Assembly: GCF_030056655.1 (NCBI RefSeq)
Contig: NZ_JASHIE010000013.1
Location: forward strand, 163,804 to 227,803
Origin: Flectobacillus rivi
Lineage (GTDB): Bacteria > Bacteroidota > Bacteroidia > Cytophagales > Spirosomataceae
Direction of reading: 5' to 3'
DNA length: 64,000 bases
The notes under the pieces are model-generated. The model was not told where the DNA came from. It saw nothing but the letters and a program-made list of their open reading frames with translations, and did not search any database. Made by a program: the position numbers and the translations under genes. Shown one piece after another: positions 1 to 6,801 of the stretch; the first letter of the stretch is position 1; each line of letters starts with the position of its first letter.

Positions 1-498
1 TGGGTCATCGCTTGTGTATGCCATGCTAATTGATAAATCGCCAGCTTCATATCCAGCGGCATTCCCTCCAAAATAGGACATCCAATATTTTCCTTTATAT
101 GGTTTTAATTCATAACTACCACCCCAAGCCATATCTTGAAGCGCCATATAACCAGCTTTTTGATTTGCATCCCAAATCTTTGTTTTAGTGGTATCCGAAA
201 AAGACATCAATCTTCCTTTCGAAGTCCAATTCAACAAATCTTTACTTTCTGCCAACCAAGTCTCATAGCCTCGACCGTTATAAATCAGGTAAGACATATA
301 CCATTTTTTGCCTTTTCGAAATACGGTCGGACAATCCATTTTATGCTCTGTATCTTCAGGGACAAGCACCAAACCATATTTATACGGTGTTTTTACTTCT
401 TCATAAATGGCTTTCATTTCTTGAGAAGAAATAGATTTTTGCCCAAATGAAGCATAGCAAACTGAAAAAAACAGTAAAGCTAATAAACTCGTTTTCAT
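1..498 (-). CDS. Partial GH43/GH32-like propeller glycosidase
   Basis: This is the N-terminal 166 residues of an exported protein; the 3' part lies beyond the window start. The ATG at 498 opens a signal peptide (MKTSLLALLFFSVCYASFGQ). The mature start carries blade-like motifs of five-bladed propeller glycosidases: an Asp in KMDCPTVF, then GKKWYMSYLIYNGRGYETW, then AESKDLLNW, and later GGSYELKPYKGKYWMSYFGG. Such folds (GH43, GH32, GH117, GH130 and relatives) hydrolyse terminal sugars in the periplasm, but the subfamily cannot be set from this fragment. It is the most distal visible gene of the leftward operon and starts 17 bp after the transporter stop. The fold class is likely; the substrate is unknown. 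Confidence 0.7.
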   Translation of the reverse strand, partial: MKTSLLALLFFSVCYASFGQKSISSQEMKAIYEEVKTPYKYGLVLVPEDTEHKMDCPTVFRKGKKWYMSYLIYNGRGYETWLAESKDLLNWTSKGRLMSFSDTTKTKIWDANQKAGYMALQDMAWGGSYELKPYKGKYWMSYFGGNAAGYEAGDLSISMAYTSDDP

Positions 499-515
499 AC
501 TCTTATTTATTAAAT

Positions 516-1778
516 TTATTTATCAACTGCCCGTTTTCTCCAGAAATTTGCGAGAATAGAGCCAGAAATATTCATCCAAGGACTAAATACCGCTGCTGGC
601 AAACCAACGGTTCCGAGCTTACCCATTGTACCTGCAAGTCCAGAAGCCATACCTCCATTTTGTAAGCCAACTTCAAAAGCAATCGTGCGAGCATCGGTTT
701 TGCTCATACCAAAAAAGCGAGCTAACCAATACCCAAAAAAATATCCACTAGCATTGTGAATCACCGAAACAACAAAAAGTAAACCACCCACTTTCAACAA
801 GTTATCTCGACCAGCAGCAGTAGTAACAGTAGTAAAATAAATGATTCCCATCATTGAAATATAGGGCATCCACGTATCCAGACGTGGCTCAAATGATGTT
901 GCTCCATGATATAAAACTCCCATAACATAGGCCCCGAAAATAAAACCTGTTATTTCTAATGATTCTTTCAAAGTACCGTCTACAGCTCCATTTTTTATCA
1001 ACAAGAAAATACCAATCATGATAAAAAGTAAAACTAGCGCAATAATACGTGACTTGTTTACTACAGAAGTATTCGCATTTTTCAAGTAATCATACAACAA
1101 CGCCGCACCGATTGGAATCAAAACTATCTTGATAATTTCCATCATCATGCCTACAAAAGCGACCTGTATGAGTGTTCCTGCCAACAACTTCATGAGTAAT
1201 GGCGTTAGAAATGGCGCTGCCAATGTTGCCATAGCCGTTACTACAACCGATAAAACTAGGTTTCCTTTTGCCAAATAAACCATTACATTCGACGCTAAAC
1301 CAGAAGAGCACGAGCCAATCAAAATGATGCCAGCGGCAATTTCTGGGTCAAAATGAAAAATTCTTGTCAACAAAAAACCCATCAAAGGCATTACTGAAAA
1401 ATGGCAAAATAAACCTACTAATACTCCTTTTCCTGTTGAACCAATTCCTGCAAAATCTTTTACCTTGATATGTGTCCCCATGCCAAACATCACAAATTGG
1501 ATGATAATCAATATGAGGGTTTTGTCACGTAGGTTTACTCCACCCCAAGATTTGAAAGACTCTGGATAAAGCATTCCTGATAATACTGCTGTCATAATCC
1601 AAGCAGTATATTGGTAGTTTTTGAGGGCTTCTACCTCTTTGATTCCCAAAGCAAAACACACAATTGTAACTATCGCCAAAGGACAAAGTGCATCATGGCT
1701 TCCTGAAAACCAAAGGGCTATACCCGTTATTAACAGTAGGAAAGAAAGAATTAAACAGGTTTTAAAGACAACTTTCAT
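516..1778 (-). CDS. BASS-family (bile acid:Na+ symporter-like) transporter
   Basis: This is an integral inner-membrane protein of 420 residues with many hydrophobic segments. The family hallmark is visible near residues 150-200: GSCSSGLASNVMVYLAKGN followed by LSVVVTAMATLAAPFLTPLL, the crossover and Na+-site region of ASBT-type carriers. BASS members move organic anions (bile acids, pantoate, 2-keto acids) with sodium. The protein is longer than the usual 300-330 residues: about 85 extra N-terminal residues carry two or three additional hydrophobic stretches before the canonical first helix. It starts 9 bp after the racemase-like gene, so the two are almost certainly cotranscribed. By inference the cargo is an organic acid linked to the RuBisCO-like protein upstream in the same operon. 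Confidence 0.85.
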   Translation of the reverse strand: MKVVFKTCLILSFLLLITGIALWFSGSHDALCPLAIVTIVCFALGIKEVEALKNYQYTAWIMTAVLSGMLYPESFKSWGGVNLRDKTLILIIIQFVMFGMGTHIKVKDFAGIGSTGKGVLVGLFCHFSVMPLMGFLLTRIFHFDPEIAAGIILIGSCSSGLASNVMVYLAKGNLVLSVVVTAMATLAAPFLTPLLMKLLAGTLIQVAFVGMMMEIIKIVLIPIGAALLYDYLKNANTSVVNKSRIIALVLLFIMIGIFLLIKNGAVDGTLKESLEITGFIFGAYVMGVLYHGATSFEPRLDTWMPYISMMGIIYFTTVTTAAGRDNLLKVGGLLFVVSVIHNASGYFFGYWLARFFGMSKTDARTIAFEVGLQNGGMASGLAGTMGKLGTVGLPAAVFSPWMNISGSILANFWRKRAVDK

Positions 1779-1787
1779 AGTGGTGAG

Positions 1788-2450
1788 TTAGGATAAAGCT
1801 TGTTGAGAAGCCAAATATTCAATCGCAATTTGAGGACTTGAAAGAATAGGTACTTTCTTTTCGCTTGGGTTCAAATTAGCGACTACGCGAGCCATTGATG
1901 CCTGCGCCAAAACAATCACATCTACTTTAGAAGCTAATTGTTTGAGAACCTCCGTCACTTTTTGGTCATGTGTCGCGGCATCGCCACGCATTAGGGCATC
2001 AAATGCACCTTCGCACAAAACAGCCTCTAATTGAATTTTCTTACTCGCTACTTCAGCTCGACGAGAAATCAAATCCGCTGTCGGTTCAAGCGTTGAAGAC
2101 AAAGTCGCAATCACACCTATACGAGTGCCCATAGCGACAGCCTTATCAGCCATTGGCTGATCAACTCTCAATACAGGGATATCCACTAAATGCTCCGACA
2201 ATTCTACTGCTGGACCAATCGAAGAACAAGTTACTAATACTTGATCAGCGCCGCCCATTTGTGCAGACTCCACGTAGCCCACGACTTGTTTGGCAATCGT
2301 AGGGGTAAGCGAACCTGAAGCAATGATATTTTTTACTAAAAAGTCATCTACAATATTGAACACTTGTACGCCAGGCAAAAAAGCTTGACATAGCTCCTGA
2401 AATACAGGAATTAAAGTCGCCGATGTATGAACTAGGGCTAATTTTTTCAT
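1788..2450 (-). CDS. Asp/Glu racemase-superfamily protein with a single canonical Cys
   Basis: This is a cytosolic protein of 220 residues with no signal peptide. The fold is recognised from KLALVHTSATLIP at the start, VTCSSIG (Cys75) at the first catalytic-Cys position, the VPVLRVDQPMA-like strand near residue 95, LCEGAFDALM near 146 and VLAQASMARV near 181-190. Classical racemases have a second Cys in a GCTE motif at the last position; here it reads AQAS. Two-base racemisation is therefore unlikely, and the protein resembles single-Cys relatives of the superfamily, which include decarboxylases and isomerases. It sits between a GH43-like lipoprotein gene (127 bp upstream) and the BASS gene (9 bp downstream), in the operon of the RuBisCO-like protein. 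The reaction is unknown; a step in sugar-acid catabolism is inferred. Confidence 0.75.
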   Translation of the reverse strand: MKKLALVHTSATLIPVFQELCQAFLPGVQVFNIVDDFLVKNIIASGSLTPTIAKQVVGYVESAQMGGADQVLVTCSSIGPAVELSEHLVDIPVLRVDQPMADKAVAMGTRIGVIATLSSTLEPTADLISRRAEVASKKIQLEAVLCEGAFDALMRGDAATHDQKVTEVLKQLASKVDVIVLAQASMARVVANLNPSEKKVPILSSPQIAIEYLASQQALS

Positions 2451-2577
2451 TGAGTAATAAGGTTATTTTGTGAGTTAAAAATCTATAAGTTTAAGAAATG
2501 ATATTCATCAAACGCTATCAGGATTTGCATTTAGCAATCCGTATAATTCTGTAAATCATTTACTTATATATATTTCA

Positions 2578-3489
2578 CTAGGGTTGCGACAAAAGGTTTT
2601 TTAAGACTTTTTTTGACACCTTCAGAATGGTCCCATGTTTATGCCCTTGCGGAACAGATACAATTTTCGAAACATCCTCAAATGTTTTAAAGTCTTTAGT
2701 ACGCATAGCTTCATAGGTTTTGCTTTGGTACGAATCAAAGTAAATGAGGTACTCCTCTCCTACTCTGACTACCGAAGGTCCTTCCGTAAACTTCTTGGTA
2801 AATGGTTCCGAAACATTACTGAATTCGCCCGTAGCACTTTTTCCGAAAGCTACTTTAATGTTACGATTTGGACGAGTATTGTCTTTCAGTACCAATACGT
2901 AATCATCCTTTTTACGAGGAACGATTACTGCGTCAATAACACTAAAATTAGGATCTAGGAATAATCTACTTGGGGAGAATGTCTTGAAATCCTTTGTGGT
3001 AGTCACATACATTCGATGGTTGTTTTCCTCATCTTCTATCCCTTTCTCAAAACGCTTAGGAATACAGGAAGCCCAAATAATAACAAATTGTTTGGTTGCT
3101 TTATCATACAAAATCTCAGGTGCCCAAACATTAACCGTACTGGTTTCATTTGCCATGGCTGGAATAAATTGCTGTTCAGACCAATGAATCAAATCTTTAG
3201 ATGATGCGTATCCAAAGCCCAAATCGCCTTTCCAGCTACTGGTCCAAACCAAGTGAAAAGTGCCATCAGGTCCTTGCGCGATAGACGGGTCACGCATGAC
3301 TTTTTGCTTTCCGGTTGTGGGAGCCAGTAAAACCTTGTTGAGGTCTTTCCAATGATAAGCATCCTCGCTGTAAAGCATCCTCAAACCTTCATTAGCAGGT
3401 TCATGAAAAGAAGTAAAAATATAGGCTTCTTTTTTACAAGAACTTGATAATAAAGCAATTAATATTAAAAATATTCCAATTCGTTTCAT
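2578..3489 (-). CDS. GH43-like five-bladed propeller lipoprotein
   Basis: This is a 303-residue lipoprotein: the signal MKRIGIFLILIALLSSSC ends in a lipobox with Cys18. The body has propeller motifs typical of GH43-like enzymes: RDPSIAQGPDGTFHLVW near residue 65, YASSKDLIHWSEQQ, NVWAPEILYDKATKQFVI near 125 (the WAPE strand of GH43), VIDAVIVPRKKDDYVLV and KFTEGPSVVRVGEEYLIYFD near 235 (candidate general acid Glu). A role as an exo-acting arabinosidase or a related enzyme at the cell surface or in the periplasm is inferred; the linkage cannot be read. It starts 21 bp after the large propeller gene and is followed by 127 bp in which I see no gene. It has the length expected of a catalytic-domain-only GH43 relative. 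Confidence 0.75.
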   Translation of the reverse strand: MKRIGIFLILIALLSSSCKKEAYIFTSFHEPANEGLRMLYSEDAYHWKDLNKVLLAPTTGKQKVMRDPSIAQGPDGTFHLVWTSSWKGDLGFGYASSKDLIHWSEQQFIPAMANETSTVNVWAPEILYDKATKQFVIIWASCIPKRFEKGIEDEENNHRMYVTTTKDFKTFSPSRLFLDPNFSVIDAVIVPRKKDDYVLVLKDNTRPNRNIKVAFGKSATGEFSNVSEPFTKKFTEGPSVVRVGEEYLIYFDSYQSKTYEAMRTKDFKTFEDVSKIVSVPQGHKHGTILKVSKKVLKNLLSQP

Positions 3490-3510
3490 GAGCTAAAAGG
3501 CTATCCTTTA

Positions 3511-5361
3511 TTATTTAACAATAAAGTTCTTGATATAAAAAATCGCTTCAGGTGCCTGCTCTCCTGCTTTAGGCACGTCAAAATCTTGGTCGGTTGGCGT
3601 ATCAGCATTAGGAAAACGGCGTACCTCTCCCGTACGGAAAACCACACGACGGAAAGATGCCACAGGTGCAAATTGTAGGCGAGTTCCCTTTTTCTGACCG
3701 TTGATATAAATGTCATACATACGTTTATATCTATCCAATTCAACACGAATTTCATACGGCTTTCCAGTCTCATACGCCTGAACACCTGAGTTACGATACC
3801 CCACTTTTGCTTTTAGCGTACTATCTGAATCAAAAATCAAACGAGCGGCAGGCGTTCCTTTTTCATCTTGAAATTCAATGTGTAATAGCCCTTTATTGTT
3901 TTGAGCAGGAATAACTGTGAAAGTAATCGTAGTTTTAGTTGCTTCAGGAATAACACGTTCTGCTTTGGCAAAGTCGAAAGGATCTTTATCATGTAAAGTC
4001 AGAGCTTTGGTACCATCAGGGGCTTTTTCAATACCTACTTTTGCCCAAAGAGGACTATAAATATTCCATAACTCTAGCTCTTTGCCTTCTGGCATTTTAT
4101 CAAATGTCTCATTGATACTTCCGTAAACTTCACTAGCCACAGGAACTGGCACTTTACTCACCCAAATATCCTCTTTGTTCATGCTGTAGGTCAACCACAT
4201 ATTTCCATCAGGCGGTGTTCCATTCCCCTCTATAATGCCTCGAACGTATTGCGGACCATAAGATTTATAATTCCCACCATAGCGCATAGTTGAAATTTCT
4301 CCCGTCACTAACAATAAGTTCTTGTAATCCAAGCCATTATCCGAAACAGAGATACCCAAAGGCCAACGAAATTCTGATGGATTATAAACAGTAGCATATT
4401 GTCCATTAGGCAATTTTTGACCCCAAATTTTCGCATTACTATTAACAAACCCTGGTGCACGCAAAGGACTATATTCCCACGTTTTGCCTTCGTCTTTACT
4501 GATGGAAGTTAAAGCATGTTTCCACAGACCAACCACATTTTTGTTTGGTAAATGATAAAAACTAAAAGCTTTTACTTCTTTCTTCAAAGGAATCAATTCG
4601 TCATCTCTATCTGCTTCTTCTACCCATTGTTGCATCATCAACGGAGTTGCCAATAATTCGTTACAAGCCTCAATAAAGCCTTTATCTTTACTTTGCGTAA
4701 ACATCATATAGGGCGATTGTTTCAAATCCCAAGTGCGATTGGGGCGAATAAAATGAATCGGACCAAAGCTTCCATCTTTATATATTTCGCGCACCACACG
4801 ACCTATTCCTTTTCCGTCGTTCGGGTCATCTTTGGCATCAAGGGCGATTCCGTAGTACGCCAAAGCCAGTAAACGGTTTTTCTTAGATACATAAAAACCC
4901 ATACGTTGATGCATCACGGCATATAAATCTTTGGCTACACCTTTATATCCTTCCTTCGTCCAGCCATCAGGAATTTTATGGGGAGGAAACAAAACTACAG
5001 GGTTTGTCCAGTCCTTTCCATTAGAAGAAGTTTGTAAAAACGTTTGTCCAGGAGGAATATGCTCGCCCACAGGGTCGCTCAAAAACTCCAAGAAAAAGGT
5101 ATTATTCCAATACGCCAACATCGGGGCATGGTTATAGGTCCATGAACTCCCGCCTGCCCATTCGGGGTGTTCACGGTTGGCTCTAAACGTTTGGTAATTA
5201 TGAACACCAACTGCCAAAGGCAGCTGTCCATGATGATAATCGACATTCACTAAAGTTTTGCCAACATATCTCACGGTATCTTGGCAAATAGTTTTTTGAG
5301 AAAATAGACCCAATAAAGCTATTCCCAAAAAATGTATGAAATTCTTTTTGTACATAAACAA
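3511..5361 (-). CDS. Sialidase-like beta-propeller protein with C-terminal lectin-like domain
   Basis: This is an exported protein of 616 residues (signal to about residue 26, ending SQKTICQ). Residues 30-430 look like a six- or seven-bladed sialidase-type propeller, with repeated Asp-box-like turns such as TSSNGKDWTNPVVL, SISKDEGKTWEYSPL and VSDNGLDYKNLLL. Residues about 435-616 form a second beta-rich domain of concanavalin/LamG type, with YEIRVELDRYKRMYDIYING near 555. It lacks a clear sialidase Arg triad by eye, so sialic acid is not a safe substrate. Propellers of this kind also occur in GH145/PL42-type enzymes acting on rhamnose-glucuronic acid caps; that is a possibility, not an assignment. 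It lies between the RuBisCO-like gene (102 bp, with palindromic repeats) and the GH43-like lipoprotein. Confidence 0.65.
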   Translation of the reverse strand: MFMYKKNFIHFLGIALLGLFSQKTICQDTVRYVGKTLVNVDYHHGQLPLAVGVHNYQTFRANREHPEWAGGSSWTYNHAPMLAYWNNTFFLEFLSDPVGEHIPPGQTFLQTSSNGKDWTNPVVLFPPHKIPDGWTKEGYKGVAKDLYAVMHQRMGFYVSKKNRLLALAYYGIALDAKDDPNDGKGIGRVVREIYKDGSFGPIHFIRPNRTWDLKQSPYMMFTQSKDKGFIEACNELLATPLMMQQWVEEADRDDELIPLKKEVKAFSFYHLPNKNVVGLWKHALTSISKDEGKTWEYSPLRAPGFVNSNAKIWGQKLPNGQYATVYNPSEFRWPLGISVSDNGLDYKNLLLVTGEISTMRYGGNYKSYGPQYVRGIIEGNGTPPDGNMWLTYSMNKEDIWVSKVPVPVASEVYGSINETFDKMPEGKELELWNIYSPLWAKVGIEKAPDGTKALTLHDKDPFDFAKAERVIPEATKTTITFTVIPAQNNKGLLHIEFQDEKGTPAARLIFDSDSTLKAKVGYRNSGVQAYETGKPYEIRVELDRYKRMYDIYINGQKKGTRLQFAPVASFRRVVFRTGEVRRFPNADTPTDQDFDVPKAGEQAPEAIFYIKNFIVK

Positions 5362-5371
5362 AATATTTTTG

Positions 5372-5467
5372 GTAGAGACGTTGCGTACAACGACTAACGC
5401 AAATGTTTTAAATCTAAAAAGATGCCATCAGACATCTATATGAAGACGTTGCATGCAACGTCTCTAC
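5372..5467. repeat. Two palindromic GTAGAGACG-type repeats between RLP and propeller genes
   Basis: At 5444-5463 lies a perfect 20-bp palindrome, AGACGTTGCATGCAACGTCT, followed by CTAC; it abuts the RLP stop codon. A second, less perfect copy starts at 5372 (GTAGAGACGTTGCGTACAAC). Related palindromes occur at 11671-11690 and 47507-47540. They may form a stem-loop after the RLP reading frame that shapes operon mRNA, but their dispersed nature suggests a repeat family. Confidence 0.75.
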
Positions 5468-6708
5468 GATTTACCAAATTTCTCAACAGATTTTGCAAAC
5501 TCTGGATATATTTTAGCGGCATCCTCTACAGACAAACCGTCAACTGCCGCTTTCCAAGCTTGTTGCAAGGCCGTTACGCCAGCGCTCGCGCCCATAGGAT
5601 GTGCCATAATACCACCACCTGCCATGTACAGCAAATCGAGGGTTTGAGTACGGCGATACGTTTCAGGTGCTTGTCCGCCCCATTGTCCCGACGATACTAC
5701 GGGCAATACCTTATAACCACCCAACATCGGTTTTAAACACTGTTCTATTGAAGTCACGACCGAATCATCTGATTCCCAAAATTTATTTTGAATACCATTT
5801 ACGTGCAATTGGTCAACCCCAGCCAAACGCCATAATTTTTGATAGGCTGTAAATTCTATGCCTAACAAAGGATGACGTGTCATCATTCCCCAACCATTGC
5901 GGTGTGCATGAATTGCTAAAGCACGTTGATCACAGATTTTTTTGGTACCAGAAATACCTACACTATTGATACTCACCATAGCGCAAGTACCACCCGATGT
6001 TACGATTTTTTCATATCGACGGAGCATATCGTCTATATCTCCGCTGATATTAAAGGCATACATGACTTTCTTGCCTGTTTTATCAGCATGGCGATTAATC
6101 ACATCCATGATGGCATCGACTCTTTTCTCGAATGGAGAATTGGCTGTTGAGCCCATCAATTCATCATCCTTTACAAAATCAATACCTGCTTCTGCCAGTA
6201 CTTTTACGGTTGCGGCGGTATCTTCTGGACTTAATCCTACACTTGGTTTGATAATCGTACCAATCAAAGGACGGTCATAGACTTGGGTTAATTTACGACA
6301 TCCTTCTATGCCAAAAGCTGGTCCTTCAAAATGATTTGCAAAAGAGTCTGGCACTTCAAGAGATAGCAATTTCAAGCCTGTAAACTGTCTAATTTCATAC
6401 AAGTTTCCTTGCAAAGTAGAAATCATGACAGGTAAGTTATATCCAAAATTCTCGATTGACCAAGACACCTCAACCAGCGCACGATGATATTGCCCTGTCG
6501 GACTTTCAGCACCTGGGATCGCTGGGGTATTTACAGTTTCGAGAAAAGTTACCTTTTCTACTCTCGCTGCAAAACGAGCTTTCAACTCTTCTGTCTCGCC
6601 AGGAACTGCGACAAAGGTTCCAGAAGATTGTTCACCTGCTAATACCATTGCTGCTTTTTCAGGAGCAAATGGCGTTTCGATATAATATGTTGCAAAAATT
6701 CTTTCCAT
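5464..6708 (-). CDS. RuBisCO-like protein (form IV, RLP)
   Basis: This is a cytosolic protein of 414 residues with the RuBisCO large-subunit fold: an N-terminal ferredoxin-like domain (1-140) and a TIM barrel. Active-site regions are readable. GTIIKPSVGLSP has Lys154 (K175 of RuBisCO), but Ser156 replaces the second Lys (K177). FVKDDE has Lys180, Asp182 and Glu183, matching carbamylated K201, D203 and E204. HAHRNG gives His269-Arg270, LHVNGIQNKFW keeps a loop-6 Lys309 (K334), VVSSG keeps a Ser at 339/340 and AGGGIMAHP keeps the phosphate-site glycines. The Mg2+/carbamate site thus looks intact, as in RLPs that decarboxylate or enolise sugar-acid phosphates (for example in D-apionate catabolism). 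It is unlikely to be a CO2-fixing enzyme, as no phosphoribulokinase is nearby. It is second in a glycosidase operon. The exact reaction is not determined. Confidence 0.9.
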   Translation of the reverse strand: MERIFATYYIETPFAPEKAAMVLAGEQSSGTFVAVPGETEELKARFAARVEKVTFLETVNTPAIPGAESPTGQYHRALVEVSWSIENFGYNLPVMISTLQGNLYEIRQFTGLKLLSLEVPDSFANHFEGPAFGIEGCRKLTQVYDRPLIGTIIKPSVGLSPEDTAATVKVLAEAGIDFVKDDELMGSTANSPFEKRVDAIMDVINRHADKTGKKVMYAFNISGDIDDMLRRYEKIVTSGGTCAMVSINSVGISGTKKICDQRALAIHAHRNGWGMMTRHPLLGIEFTAYQKLWRLAGVDQLHVNGIQNKFWESDDSVVTSIEQCLKPMLGGYKVLPVVSSGQWGGQAPETYRRTQTLDLLYMAGGGIMAHPMGASAGVTALQQAWKAAVDGLSVEDAAKIYPEFAKSVEKFGKS

Positions 6709-6732
6709 GGATATCTTTTAAATAGTAATTGA

Positions 6733-6775
6733 GACACGAAGTGTTTTTACACAATTTTATAGAACACTTTGTGCC
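6733..6775. repeat. Imperfect inverted repeat between GH127 and RLP genes
   Basis: GACACGAAGTGT (6733-6744) faces ACACTTTGTGCC (6764-6775), 10 of 12 positions complementary, in the 93-bp gap upstream of the RLP start. It could form a stem-loop in the operon mRNA. A similar CACTTTGTGTCT string at 11519-11530 suggests it belongs to a dispersed family. Confidence 0.45.
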
Positions 6776-6801
6776 TTTGTGCCTGTTCCCTTAACCCTCA
6801 T

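Noticed and set aside
3511..5361. True sialidase
   Set aside because: Asp-box-like turns are present but the Arg triad is not evident, and no sialic-acid catabolic genes are nearby.
5464..6708. Genuine CO2-fixing RuBisCO
   Set aside because: It has a Ser at the K177 position and RLP-type length; no phosphoribulokinase or small subunit is present, and it sits in a glycosidase operon.
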